In this document: one piece after another, positions 33,454 to 43,817 of the stretch
Position numbering within the stretch: the stretch's first letter is position 1
Layout of the letters: each line of letters starts with the position of its first letter
Origin: Neofusicoccum parvum
Lineage: Eukaryota > Ascomycota > Dothideomycetes > Botryosphaeriales > Botryosphaeriaceae
Assembly: GCA_020912385.1 (NCBI GenBank)
Contig: CP087211.1
Span: 2,170,001 to 2,234,000, forward strand
DNA: 64,000 nucleotides
Reading direction: 5' to 3'
Program-made: the position numbers and the translations under genes
Notes under the pieces: generated by a model
The model's input: the letters and a program-made list of their open reading frames with translations, nothing else
What the model was told of the DNA's origin: nothing
Databases searched by the model: none

Positions 33454-34657
33454 CTATCCGGCCATCCTGGCCAAATTTGCGGAGGTTTGTAGTTTTGTAG
33501 ATCGAGGATGTGGCCCGAGAAAAACTGACGCCGTACAGCTCTTTTGACCTTCGCAGTGCTCTTTTGGCTTGGGTACCTTTGAATCAGGGGTCGGTTGTTG
33601 CCGTCGTGCACACTCTTTTTTTGCGAGCTGCGGGCTGGCTCTGCCTTTTATCGAGATGCCGTTCATTTGAACATGGGAACCGAAATCGTTGAGTTTCTGA
33701 GATAGAAATTGATCAACCTGTCTCTCCTGAAAGTAAAGTCCGTGGTCTCAAGCGGAATGGCGACAATTCCACGCCAGTGATCGACAAGACCTCGCGGGCT
33801 TTCCCGCTGCCGGAGAGCCCTCTCTTGGGTAACTGTTGCATATCATGTCTGCAAAGGTGCAAGACTCCGGCAATCATGTCCAAAGAAGTGCTAGCAATCT
33901 CCTTGGCGGAAAACACCGCCACCGCTTGCTCTGTCGGACAGCTCAACGCCTTCAGCCTCTCTTGGATCTTCCGCTGATCTGCAGCTTTATAATTCAACTT
34001 GCCTGGATTTCTTAGAGCTTCCGCTGACAAACGGATGGGTAGGATGGTGGTAAGTCTGGCAATTCTCGGGAACATCCGTGGGGGGCCTGTTCTCCACTCC
34101 ACTTCCTTGAAACTGCTGTCCCAACGAGCGTGCAAGCAGACCCAAGTGCTAAAACTCTCAGCGGGAGTCGCATTCCAGACGGACTCTGGCAAACCTGGGG
34201 TATTTGAAGGTCCGGAAGCTCGGCGGGGTCGGCACGATGTGCTCGGGTTTTCTAATGACGAGACATCGAGATCATTTCCGCGCGAGTCATAGCAACGTTG
34301 CGGTCAGCTATACTACGTAGTAGGGAGACAACAATCTGCCCCTCCAAGATTGCCCAAGGCTTGAGGTGCTCGCGCAATACGACCTTTCATTGGCTCTATG
34401 CCGTACGGAGCGTGCCGCTGAGACAATGATCGAAATCGAGAGACCCCCCTGCCCCAGGCTTGGGAGGACTCGAGCCGCCCCACGCGTTCCGACTCACGGT
34501 ACGGTTCGTCATGCAAGGACGATCACGCAGAGGGCTGTTTCCTTATAATAGAAGCGGGCGCCAATCCGGCTCGCGATCCCGCCCGGAGAGTTCTCCTGTT
34601 ACCCTTTCCCTCGTCCACGACTATATATCGCTGCACATATGCGCCCACGGACCCGGG
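33454..34657. other. Intergenic, with one doubtful ORF (33713-34192, -)
   Basis: The 159-aa minus-strand frame at 33713-34192 has protein-like composition (for example KAADQRKIQERLKAL) but no recognised domain, and no cognate exons could be joined. TATA-like sequences at 34541 (TTATAATAG) and 34622 (TATATATCG) precede the next + strand gene. Confidence 0.35.
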
Positions 34658-36550
34658 ATGTTGACGAAACACTCGAAAAGCTTACACCGGAGGCTGTCGC
34701 GCAGATCGGCTTCGACTTCACAAACAACATGCGCTCCGTCGGAGGCGCAACAGCCACGGACGATACCCGTGCGGCCCGGTGAGCTGCGAAAGTCCGTTGC
34801 CGGCGAGAGCGAGACCACTCCTTCCAGTCTCCCCCCGAGGATCCCGACCTTTTGGAAACAAGACAATGCGACGCCGTTGCCTTCCCCGAGTCTTGGTGAC
34901 GGTGGGCAAGGCCTATCGACCGCACGGGGAAGAGACTATGGACTGAGCCTGAATGCTGCACCAATCCGGGAAGGGCAAGTTCTACAGGACGGATCATCAC
35001 AGTATCTGCAGCCACCGAACGCACCTTTCGCAGAAAGCCAGAAGACCCCGGCCGGAGACACCGACGGCAGCCAACGCGAGTATCTGACGCTGCATCTCCC
35101 CACCCCGGACACGCTGCCCACATTTACGGCGCCGGACTGGAGAGAACCCACATCCAAGCGCACCTTCAGCCTCCGGAGCACAATAAGCCACACAAGCTGG
35201 AAAAGCTGGAACAACGATCGGCGCATTGACTCGGCCATAAGTCATCACACTCCGAGTTGTGCACCCAGCGCCGAACGGAGAACATATTCCATGCGCTCTT
35301 TCTCACGCCGGCTGTCTTTCCGGGATAATGGCAGCCAGCGTGCATCCTCAGTTCGTCTGAGCTCTGTACCTCCTGAAAGGGACCAGGAGCAACCAGCAAT
35401 GCCATCACAAGGGATTGGTTCTGCAGAGCACACGCCGCGGGAGGACGTTGATATCTTGTCATTTTTGAAAGACTCCCGCATACCTCAAGAAAGAAACCCA
35501 CCTCCCACGCCGCTAGTCACGCTCTCACACACCGGCGAGGGCAGCAGCCGGTCAAAAAGCATAGCGCTACTCGCAGCAGCCGGCACATCAAAAACATCAC
35601 TAACGCAATACCAACCGCACGAGGACGACTGGGAACGGCCGCTCAAGCCCTCCGACGGCACCGGGCTGGACGAAAAATGCCTCGCCAGCGAGCTCTCGGA
35701 CGAGAAAATGCTGGTCACCGAGCTCTCCGCCTCCTCGCCGCAGCGCGGCCCCGTCCTCACCGAAGACAACCTCCGCACCCTCAGCCACATCACCGCCGCC
35801 GCCACGCCCCCCTCCAAAGACAAAGACCTCCCGTCCCTCCCGCTCCCCGCCTACCCCCCCACCTCCGCCGGCTCCAGCACCCGCTCCTCGCACTCCGCCA
35901 AGAAACCGCACCACCACCACCACCGCCTCTCCCTCGCCCCCCACCACCCCCCAACGACCCCCCACCTCCGCAAACGCTCCTCCACCCTCCTCGCCCTCGT
36001 CACCCGCCCCACCGCCTCCGCCCTCGCCAGCACCGCCTCCACCACGCGTCCCCCCCGCCTCCTCTCCCGCGTCGACACCCTCCTCACCCGCACGCACACG
36101 CGCCGCCGCTCGACGCACCCATCCGGCGGCCCCGCACCCCTCGCCGCGATCGCCGCGCACTGCGGCGGCGACGCGGGCGCGGTGGCGGCGCACGCGCGGG
36201 TGGCGGCGTGGGCGGCGGGGCAGGCGGACGCGGGGCTGGCGGCGTGGTATGCCGAGCAGGGCCGGTACCAGGCGTGGCGGCGGCGGCGGCGGGAGGAGCG
36301 GGTGGCGCGCGAGATGGCGGCGGTGGCGGAGGAGGCGGAGAGGGAGGCGTTCACGCGGGTGAAGCTGGAGGGGTGGTTGGGGGGGACGGTGGGGGTGTGT
36401 TTGGGCGTGGGGCTCGAGGAGGGGGTCGAGTGGCCCGGGGAGGTGTGGGACGGGGAGGGGGGGAGGGGCGCGGGGAGGGAGGGGGAGGCGGAGTTTGAGG
36501 GGTTGAGGCCGGGCAGTGGGGGGAGTGAGGTTTGGGTGGGGGAGATGTGA
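34658..36550 (+). CDS. Hypothetical long disordered protein, about 630 aa
   Basis: Not recognised. The frame is open from 34460, but I take ATG 34658 (MLTKHSKSLHRRLSRRSAST), just after two TATA-like stretches. An in-frame ATG at 34511 is an alternative. The first 500 residues are Ser/Thr/Pro/Arg-rich and probably disordered, with basic-Ser segments (TYSMRSFSRRLSFRDN) resembling kinase-site clusters, and a KKPHHHHHRLSL tract. After about residue 500 the text changes to an Ala-rich helical stretch (AAHARVAAWAAGQADAGLAA) with WYAEQGRYQAWRRRRREERV, possibly a coiled coil, then a Gly/Glu-rich end. The DNA switches from C-rich to G-rich at about 36170. Overlapping long antisense frames are compositional shadows. 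Confidence 0.6.
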   Translation: MLTKHSKSLHRRLSRRSASTSQTTCAPSEAQQPRTIPVRPGELRKSVAGESETTPSSLPPRIPTFWKQDNATPLPSPSLGDGGQGLSTARGRDYGLSLNAAPIREGQVLQDGSSQYLQPPNAPFAESQKTPAGDTDGSQREYLTLHLPTPDTLPTFTAPDWREPTSKRTFSLRSTISHTSWKSWNNDRRIDSAISHHTPSCAPSAERRTYSMRSFSRRLSFRDNGSQRASSVRLSSVPPERDQEQPAMPSQGIGSAEHTPREDVDILSFLKDSRIPQERNPPPTPLVTLSHTGEGSSRSKSIALLAAAGTSKTSLTQYQPHEDDWERPLKPSDGTGLDEKCLASELSDEKMLVTELSASSPQRGPVLTEDNLRTLSHITAAATPPSKDKDLPSLPLPAYPPTSAGSSTRSSHSAKKPHHHHHRLSLAPHHPPTTPHLRKRSSTLLALVTRPTASALASTASTTRPPRLLSRVDTLLTRTHTRRRSTHPSGGPAPLAAIAAHCGGDAGAVAAHARVAAWAAGQADAGLAAWYAEQGRYQAWRRRRREERVAREMAAVAEEAEREAFTRVKLEGWLGGTVGVCLGVGLEEGVEWPGEVWDGEGGRGAGREGEAEFEGLRPGSGGSEVWVGEM

Positions 36551-36698
36551 TTGTGGGGATGGGATGGGATGGATGGTGCGGCTGGCGATGATATACCCCC
36601 CGTTGGAGTAGGAAATGGGCGCGCTTTTGTTGGCGCAGTCCGTCGGCTTTGAGGATCGTTTTTCTGAGAAGAGCAGGCAAGAGCCGAATAAAACTTCT
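36551..36698. other. Short convergent spacer
   Basis: Converging 3' ends of the disordered-protein gene (+) and the first HET gene (-). Confidence 0.4.
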
Positions 36699-38739
36699 TT
36701 AGATGATCTTTACAGTGTGTGTTCCGCTGCCTTCAAATAGGTCCGTGTGACTCAAATCCTCTTGAACAATTCCAATTCGCCAATACTCGTTCGGGGATCC
36801 GGTTTCCAGGAGGACAAGAGCAACCCGCCATCGAAGAGCATCTGTCAAGCCATCCACCTGCCAAGAGCCGCGCGCCCCGAGCGCCAACAGCCAGACACCG
36901 TCTTTCCAGGTATATGATTGAACTGATGCTTCCTCGTCGAATTCAGAATCCTCGAAATCCAAGAAGACTGTGTCTTTGACAAATCTCGTAGGTGGCCGAC
37001 ACATCCTTCCGCTCAGCACAATGTGACCGCCAAGCACCGGACCGAAAGGATCTGGAAAAGCGAGTTGCGTTTCTGCGTGCTCAATGTGGCACTCTGGCTT
37101 CAGCCCCTTTAGCCCCCAATAGACTCTCAGTTTCCGTGAAGCCCAGGACCAAGACGGTGCTACATAGCAGTTTGTGTCCGTTGAAGACGGCCTTGACATG
37201 GTGATATCTTTCAGGTCTGGTTTTGTCGTTTTCAGTGGAGCGTTGCCGATTATCTGCCATGCCAAACCGTTGATCAGATCGTATCTCCAAATCCCAGCCA
37301 GGTAGTCTCCGGGAACTGCGGCGTGCACTGGTGCGAATTTCCGAGCCAAAGCGGATATTGCAGGCAATCTATCTCGAGGAAAACTCAAGAGTCTTTGGGA
37401 ATAGTTGAATATGACTTCACTCCAGTCGTCGTGATTGGGGGAAAATTCAAAATCCACTGATTTGATTTTCTCCGGGTGTCCAAGCAAGGTGTCGAGATTC
37501 ATGAACCCGAGATGCACGAGATCCTCTCCGAAGATAAGCGGCCGGGGAGAGAGGAGGCCTTCTTGGAATGTCCATGCCCTCCGAGACCAACCTGTTTTGT
37601 CGAAATCAAGGATTTCTTGTTGCCTCTTTGGCGGTTTCCGGTACCGAAAATAGAAAGATCCAGGCTTGGCCGTCTCTGAGAAGTGAGAGAAAAATTTTAT
37701 TTCTGCTCCCGGGAGCCGCTGCAGCCTCAAAATACCGCTGTTGCATGAGTCTCCTTTGGTGGCACAAAATGTTAAAAAAGCGTTCTCGTAGACCGTGGCC
37801 ATTCTAGACGCTTCGTATTCCCAATCAACAGGATCGTCCTGTATAATGCAGACGGAGTCAATCCAGATATATCGCACTCCAAGTTGCCTGGTGAGAAGAA
37901 TTGCGTCCCGAAGTGTTTGAGGGAAGTCATGAAGCGGTATATTTTCTTTCATCTTTTGAAGAGAACTTATTGTTAACTTCAAAAAGTAAGAGGCTTTTAC
38001 CGGTCCCCAACAGTAGCTGAGTGCAATGTACTTTCTTTGCTTGAGATTTGACGGCGTCGACGTGCAGAAAGGCATGTGATCGGCAGAAATTATGAGGCGA
38101 GGTTGGCGTCTCCCATGCTTCCCACCAACATCTATCAACCTCGTGGGAAGGTCAAGTACTTGATTTTGAGGCTTCCGAACCAGAACCTCCTCGATCAAAT
38201 GCTTCAGATCATACATAGACGTAGCAGAAAGGATATTTTGCGACGACCCAGGAGGCATCTGGAGCATCTTTGCGCACCATCCTTTGAAAGCATTAACACT
38301 GCGACCCGAGGATTGACTGCTTTTCAGTGGAAATACCTATTTCAGTTTCGATTCTCAGACTGAAAGATCGCTTTGTTTCTTCGTATCGGCCTGGATTTCG
38401 TGGGTACGTCAGGTCCACCCAGAGCTCCCTGAAATATGGTCTGTCATGCCTGGTGGCTTTCAATCTGAGAGGGCCGATGATCACTTTGTATGAGCTCACC
38501 TCCCAAAGACCATGGTTCGGGATTGCGATCTTTAGGAGGCGGCAGAGCTCACAGCCAGAGGCAGCTGATGCCGACAGAGTAGGGAGGTCATCCAGTATGT
38601 CTTCTTTTTTGAAGTGTAGCAAATAGCTGTCATTTTCAGATATCGTGAGGGTTGTGCTGCGCTTCATCAATTCTGCGATCTCGATCTCTACTATCTGGCA
38701 ATCACCGCATAACTGCTGGCCTGAAGTCTGACTCGGCAT
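36699..38739 (-). CDS. HET-domain (heterokaryon incompatibility) protein 1, 661 aa
   Basis: Exons 38739-38337 and 38281-36699 join in phase across a 55-nt intron (donor GTATTT at 38336; acceptor AAAG), giving ETEIGWCAKMLQMPPG. The N-terminal part carries a CxxC (LCGDC) and CELCRLLK, the usual lead of this family. Then come PTRLIDVG, the HET core YIALSYCWG, LPQTLRD-type text (FPQTLRDAILLTRQLGVRYI) and WIDSVCIIQDDPVDWEYEAS, ending in ATVYENAFLTFCATKG. Downstream RAWTFQEGLLSPRPLIF and PSWSWASRKL are standard HET C-terminal landmarks. HET proteins trigger cell death when incompatible alleles or partners meet in a heterokaryon. Full motif order and length suggest an intact gene. The second HET gene lies 5 kb downstream. 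Confidence 0.93.
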
Positions 38740-39245
38740 CTTGGAGTGAGGTGTGAATATAGCTTGCTGGCAGAAGGACGATGACTCGGCGATGACGTGA
38801 AGGGGTGGTTAAATGAAAAATAAGGTTGAGATTAGCCATACTTTAAGAATCGAACGCAACCACATGTTCCTGTCTCATTGGACAGCCGCGATCCTCGCTT
38901 ATCGCCGAAGGTTACCCATCATCAGGCCGCAACAAACAATCGAATTGATGTAATCATTGTGCTTCGAAGAGCTGTCTTCCCAGTCGAAGAGGGGCTGCTC
39001 CTCCGATTGCAGCCATGACGCAATGGGTTGGCCCAAGCGCAGTCTCAGCCATGCTGGAGTAGCGTGTGACGGTGGCAACCTCCATTGCTCCAGCAGTTGA
39101 AAGCTGGTGATCTCAAGTAGGACGGTAATAGGTCTGCGGTGATGGATCGGGGCAGACAAAGACAGGAGAGCGAGGTATATAGAGAGATGGGTATCATAAG
39201 CACCGGGCGAAGCCAGCAAAGCACTCCGCCCAAACTCCACCCCTC
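38740..39245. other. Intergenic, HET-1 promoter / arrestin 3' end
   Basis: No gene is recognised; both neighbours are transcribed from the minus strand. Confidence 0.45.
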
Positions 39246-40475
39246 CTACGGCCGATACGGCGGCGGTTCATACGGCGGCGGCTCCTCCCCCTCCCTCTCC
39301 TCGCCCAGCCCCAGCACCTCCCCACTCTCCACCACCGGCAACACCTCCACCGCATGCCTCGCCGCCAGCACCTCGAACACCTTCCCCGCACACTGCACCC
39401 ACAGCACCACCTCCAGCTCATACGCCCGCGCCAACCCATAACTCCTAAACCCCGGCACCACCTCCCGCGGCACGACCAGCGCGCCGCCCTCGCCCAGCCG
39501 CACCGGCCGCGCCCCCAGCGGCGCCGCCGCGCCCGCCCGCCGCACCGCCCACGCGCGCTCGGCCGCGCCGTCCGCCAGCTCGCGCGCCGCGTTGTGGCGG
39601 TACGGCACGCGCACGCGGGTGCGCGCGGTCAGGGTGGCGCGGTAGCCGCGCAGGGCGACGGGCGGCGGGGCGGGGAGGGAGGCGCTGCGTTGCTGGTGCG
39701 CGAGCGCGACGGTCAGGGGGACGGCGTGGCCGGCGCGGAGGGAGGCGGGTGTGGTGGTCGTGAGGGCGAAGGTGGCGGTGGGGGGAGGGGTGCGCGCGAG
39801 GAGCTGCTTGAGGCGGGTGAGGAGATGGGGGCGGCGGCGGGTGGTGGGGAGGGCGAGGCGGTGGTGGCGGCGGGTGAGGGAGATGGTGGTGGTGATGGGG
39901 GAGGGGGGCGGAGGGCCCAGGGGTGGGTGGGGTGGGCTGAAGGTGAGGGGTTGGCGGACGCGGCGCGAGGGGTTGACGAGGGAGGTGGTGGTGAGGATGG
40001 CTTCGAGGTGGTAGGAGATGGCCTGGTTGTAGCCTTTGCATTTGGTGCGCATGGAGGGCGGCAGGGCGTGGCCGCGGAGGTGCTCGAAGTCGTCGCTGCG
40101 CTTGAATGACTCGCCCTCGTAGAGCGGCGGCGGGGTGCTGACCACCCAGGGGAAGCGGAACTCGAACGGGAAGGAGACGTGCGTGTGGTTGTGGTCGGCG
40201 AGGGATTCGATGTCGTCGCCGGAGAAGGAGAACAGCTCGGAGGTAAGCTCGAAGAGGTCGACTGAGGCGCGGTCGACGAACTGGTTGGCGCCGCCGGCCA
40301 CGGCCATCTTGGAGGTCGCTTTGAAGTGGATGACGAGTCTTGAGGCCTTTTGCTTTCGTTCGACCTGGACTTCGCCGCGCACTGTGTCTCCGCACGTGTA
40401 GATGCGGCGTGTGTCGGCGTGGGGGTCGAGCCGGATTCGCAGTGGCCCATGATGGAGATTTTCTCGGCCAGCCAT
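39246..40475 (-). CDS. Alpha-arrestin (ART-type ubiquitin-ligase adaptor), 409 aa
   Basis: Single exon. The arrestin-like N-terminal domain is visible at residues 10-150: PLRIRLDPHADTRRIYTCGD, VRGEVQVE, SRLVIHFKATSKM, FPFEFRFPWV and the LPPSM box preceding YHLEAIL. A C-terminal arrestin fold follows (AVPLTVAL; REVVPGFRSYGLARAYELEV). The last residues are PPPYEPPPYRP, two overlapping-register PPxY motifs that bind WW domains of Nedd4/Rsp5-type ligases such as HulA. Such adaptors direct ubiquitination and endocytosis of permeases at the plasma membrane, and an NCS1 permease lies 11 kb away, though linkage proves nothing. The middle (about 180-270) is Pro/Thr/Arg-rich low complexity in C-rich DNA, changing to G-rich at about 39600. 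Start ATG 40475 yields MAGRENLHHG. Confidence 0.88.
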   Translation of the reverse strand: MAGRENLHHGPLRIRLDPHADTRRIYTCGDTVRGEVQVERKQKASRLVIHFKATSKMAVAGGANQFVDRASVDLFELTSELFSFSGDDIESLADHNHTHVSFPFEFRFPWVVSTPPPLYEGESFKRSDDFEHLRGHALPPSMRTKCKGYNQAISYHLEAILTTTSLVNPSRRVRQPLTFSPPHPPLGPPPPSPITTTISLTRRHHRLALPTTRRRPHLLTRLKQLLARTPPPTATFALTTTTPASLRAGHAVPLTVALAHQQRSASLPAPPPVALRGYRATLTARTRVRVPYRHNAARELADGAAERAWAVRRAGAAAPLGARPVRLGEGGALVVPREVVPGFRSYGLARAYELEVVLWVQCAGKVFEVLAARHAVEVLPVVESGEVLGLGEEREGEEPPPYEPPPYRP

Positions 40476-42642
40476 GGCTCGAAGAGGGGGGCCTCTGACC
40501 GCAGAGCTCGTTTCTGCTGACTGAGGCGAGGCTATCGATGATGGGCGGTGCAGGAGGCAAATGTCGAGGCGAATGAGAGTTGGAAGAGCAGCAGAATGGC
40601 GGACATGGTGCAGAAAGGGCGGCGGAAGTCGGAGATGCTGCGCAAAGCCGACTTATGTAGCGGCATGTGCGTGCTGCAGCCCTGGAGATTGATGCCTGAG
40701 CCTATTAATAGCGGTTACACGGGGTGTCTGGGCGAGTCTGGACGGCGGCCGGGCTGCTGGCGTGGCGGGCGTGCTCTTCTGCAACGAAGCCACCGACTGA
40801 GTGCTGCATGGGGTCACAGGATCGGTATTTCGCGGCACCCCTGCGGGCAGCACAGTGGCGTTGATGCGCATAGTTGCGCGCTCGGCGCGTGAGAGTGAGG
40901 CTGCCCGGGTTTGGCTTGCGGGAGGCGCAGCTCGCGTATTGCGCCAGCCAGGGGGCTGCCGGCTTTCCGCCACGCTCGTGTCATTCAGCCCTCAGCTGGC
41001 CGAGATGAAGGAGATCTCGCTGGAGTCATTGAGATTGCACATCCAGCCCTTATGGTCGCTCGGGCTCCAACATCTACTGCGTAGTATAGGTGGATACGGA
41101 TTGGCTATTCGGAACTGAGCACAGCAGGATGCTTACAACGCACTTGTATATCTTCACTCCATGCAGAGTTGCGATTACACGACCTTACGATTAGGGCAGA
41201 TGTGCTGGACTTCACGCCGAAAATCGGCAACGAGCAAGACATCGTGGTCGCTGACAGAAGTGGGACCGCCACCACCGCCACAGTCACCGCCCGAGGACGC
41301 GCTCTTCTCAGCGCGTCAACTGCACGCGACCAGGCGCGGGGCAGACGCGTATAAGCGTATGGCCAAGACCCGTCCAGGGCATCCCGTGCAGCCAGCGATA
41401 CATCCATACTTCGGTGACCTCATAGCATGCAGGCTCGTCGGTGTGCGAAGGGATGCCCTGACTCTTGCGCGCAATCTATGTATGCATTGGGGTGCGTCAT
41501 CAACGCGTCTCTGCGGAGTTGACGAAAACACAGAGTCAGTTTCGGAGCGAGACCAACGCACTTCTATCACACACATAAACGGGCGCCGACCGGAGCTGAA
41601 CCCGCGTTCGTGCCTCCTTCGAGGAAATCATATGCATGTGCCTCTTCTCTCTGAGCCAGCGTCATTTTGCTGTGCCTGAGACCCGCATGCCCCGCCGGGA
41701 AATCCGGCCCTCGCTGCTCAGATACTGCTTATCCGGCCAGCAATCGGTCCTTCTGTACTGCATCTGCAGCCTGCGCGGACTTTACTATGTTTTGTTCCTG
41801 CACCAGCCTTGCGCTGGCCGCCGCTTCTGAGCTGCCTTGCCACCTGCGAATGAGATGCTCGATCAGATCAATGCTTCACTTAAGTATCCAGCTCGAAGAG
41901 CAACGACAGACCTCTCCAACAGCCGAAAGTAAATCTTGTAACTTGTAAGCTGGATACCCGGACCTTTGGAACCAGCTCGGCTCCTCAGACATTTTGCAGC
42001 CCCCGTCTGCCAATGGTGCCCGGCTGGCGGACTTGATTGTGGGATTTCCGACCCCCACGGCACTGCGCGTTCACCGCACATTCGCGCCGCCTCGAGATCA
42101 GCTGTTCACGCGAACCACTCCCAGCCTTATCGACCAACCAGGGCGCTGGAAGCACGGGCCAGCGACATGTTCTGATGCAAAGAAACCTATTCAGCTGGCA
42201 ACCCCGCTTCCATTGCTCTTTTGGTCCAGTCGTGCCATAACCCCAATGGCCAGATTTTATGCCAATGCCTGTGAACATGAGCCCATTTCTCCAGGCACTA
42301 TTTTTGACCTCGTCAGGCAGCTGCACCGCGTACCGGAAATGGAAATTCGTAGCAACGGCACCATTTCGGTTTCGTTGGATTTCCTCTCCCGTGCAATCTT
42401 TCGGAGAACAACCGGGAGGCAGACAAGGCAGAATATAAGACAAGTAGCGGTGTGCTGCATCAACGTGTGCATGCCGGCAATTCACATGACGCGTTCCAGT
42501 GCCAGGCGGAGGGTATAAAAGCCCTGTCATCTTCAGCTCCATATATGCTGAGGCAACTCACACTCTCTCTTCAGAAAGCAGAGTTGCTCTTGGCCACCAC
42601 ACAGCCCTTATTTGCCACTCTCTTGTCGCCGACTATCCTGTC
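40476..42642. other. 2.2-kb intergenic region before C2HC copy 2
   Basis: Contains the arrestin promoter on the left. An imperfectly placed inverted repeat (GTATCCAGCT at 41884-41893, AGCTGGATAC at 41948-41957) and the TATA element of the small gene at 42514-42521 are the only structures seen. Open frames of up to 185 aa lie on both strands without features. Confidence 0.45.
42514..42521 (+). promoter_or_regulatory. TATA box upstream of small C2HC gene 2
   Basis: TATAAAAG in context GGAGGGTATAAAAGCC, 129 nt before ATG 42643. This distance nearly equals that in copy 1 (131 nt). Confidence 0.55.
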
Positions 42643-42744
42643 ATGTATTGCTGCAGGATCAAGCGTTGCTCGGTCTGCAACAAGTGGATCAAGCGATGGG
42701 GCGGAGTTCACCACTGTCCTGGACATCATCACCGAATCTTTTAG
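42643..42744 (+). CDS. Small C2HC zinc-binding-like protein, copy 2 (33 aa from first in-frame ATG)
   Basis: The frame contains CSVCNKWIKRWGGVHHC followed by ProGly, with ligands Cys9, Cys12, His23 and Cys25 if ATG 42643 is used, and the same spacing as copies 1 and 3. The frame is open upstream to about 42499 without an ATG, so the protein is either 33 aa or starts from a non-ATG codon or a spliced exon I cannot see. The first ATG after the TATA box (42545) opens a different frame of 76 codons that overlaps this one. At only 30 nt from the TATA it may lie upstream of the transcription start. Tail is HHHRIF. It could be a truncated relic; the conserved motif argues for purifying selection at least until recently. 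Confidence 0.5.
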   Translation: MYCCRIKRCSVCNKWIKRWGGVHHCPGHHHRIF

Positions 42745-43817
42745 CTTTCCAATACTGGCTCATTTAGTCATATGATACCTGCAGCGGTAAGTTGCGAAAC
42801 ACTACTTCGTGTAATTTGAATTGCGCTGACATTGATCAGAAGCATCCCTTCTTCATTCACTTACCACAATCCGAAAACGGACCTCATACTGGCTTTTGAA
42901 ATTCTGTTAGGTTTGATGTTGCGTCGGAGTCATACCGTCTCTCTAGAACAGGAGTCAGTAACCAGATACTTGAGAATTAAAAAAAAGGGAGTAGAGACAT
43001 GAGTTCAAATTATGCATTTTTGGGCCGGCCTCTTAGCTAGAAAATCCTTTACCAATCACCAAAATTCATCACTCGTTTCCAAACTGCTACATTGCTTTTC
43101 TTTGTCTGCGCCACGTGAAGCGACTTGCCCTCATCACTCGTCTGATGTTGCTTCACTCTTTCACACAGTTTGGAGAACTATTTATTGCTATGTTGCTTTG
43201 AAATATTTTAATCAACCTGAAGTGTTCAAGGTAGCTCATCAAAAATCATCAATTACCTTGAACATTTCGTGATTGAGAGCATCTTTCCGGTGGGGTTTCC
43301 CGGGATGGAAAATAAGTGTGAACAGAGGATGAAAACTGGAACAGCGACGCTAAGCTTTGAGAGCAGATTTTACGACTGGCCCTCCGAGGCTCCGACCGCT
43401 AAAGTCTGCCTGGAGTTGTGAGTACGGCCAGTAAGCGCGTTTGATGTTTGAACCGTGCTTACCCGCAGACACTTACTACCAATCAATAGCGAACCAGCTG
43501 TGGAAGCTGAACCAACCCCACTAATCTATGACTGCCTATATAAGCAAACTGTTTACTTGGCACGTCCTTTCCGCCAAAAAACCTCTCTGTATTGCCATTT
43601 CTTATGTGACTCACTATGAAGCTACGAAGGTTCCAAGGAAACTGCGATTTAAAGTTTAATCTAGCTATATTGTAAATATCTTTATCATCACGCTCTGTAC
43701 GTCTATCAAAGTTTCCGAAACAGTCAATTCTTCGACTTAGTCTTCTCACATTTAATAGTTTGTGTTGTATCATGAATGATCCTTACTATGCGTAGAACGG
43801 TGTTTAGAAAAATAAAT
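42745..43817. other. AT-rich intergenic region
   Basis: The spacer is AT-rich, without coding signal. A perfect 11-bp inverted repeat (TGTTCAAGGTA 43223-43233 and TACCTTGAACA 43254-43264) could form a hairpin with a 20-nt loop. A TATA-like CTATATAAGC occurs at about 43535, with no convincing gene after it. Confidence 0.5.

Noticed and set aside
33713..34192. 159-aa minus-strand frame
   Set aside because: Somewhat protein-like, but no domain, no joining exons, and of a size expected by chance here; left only as a note in the spacer.
35600..36498. 197-aa (-) and 273-aa (+) frames over the disordered-protein gene
   Set aside because: Homopolymeric Gly/Val/Glu or Pro/His text from skewed DNA; no start context or domain.
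39354..40560. 251-aa (+), 371-aa (-) and 245-aa (-) frames over the arrestin
   Set aside because: Arg/His/Pro or Gly/Glu low-complexity text caused by the C- and G-rich DNA. The 409-aa frame has the arrestin signature and PPxY end.
43535..43675. TATA-like element followed by ATG at about 43616 as a fourth small gene
   Set aside because: The frame after that ATG is only 19 codons and lacks the C2HC motif.
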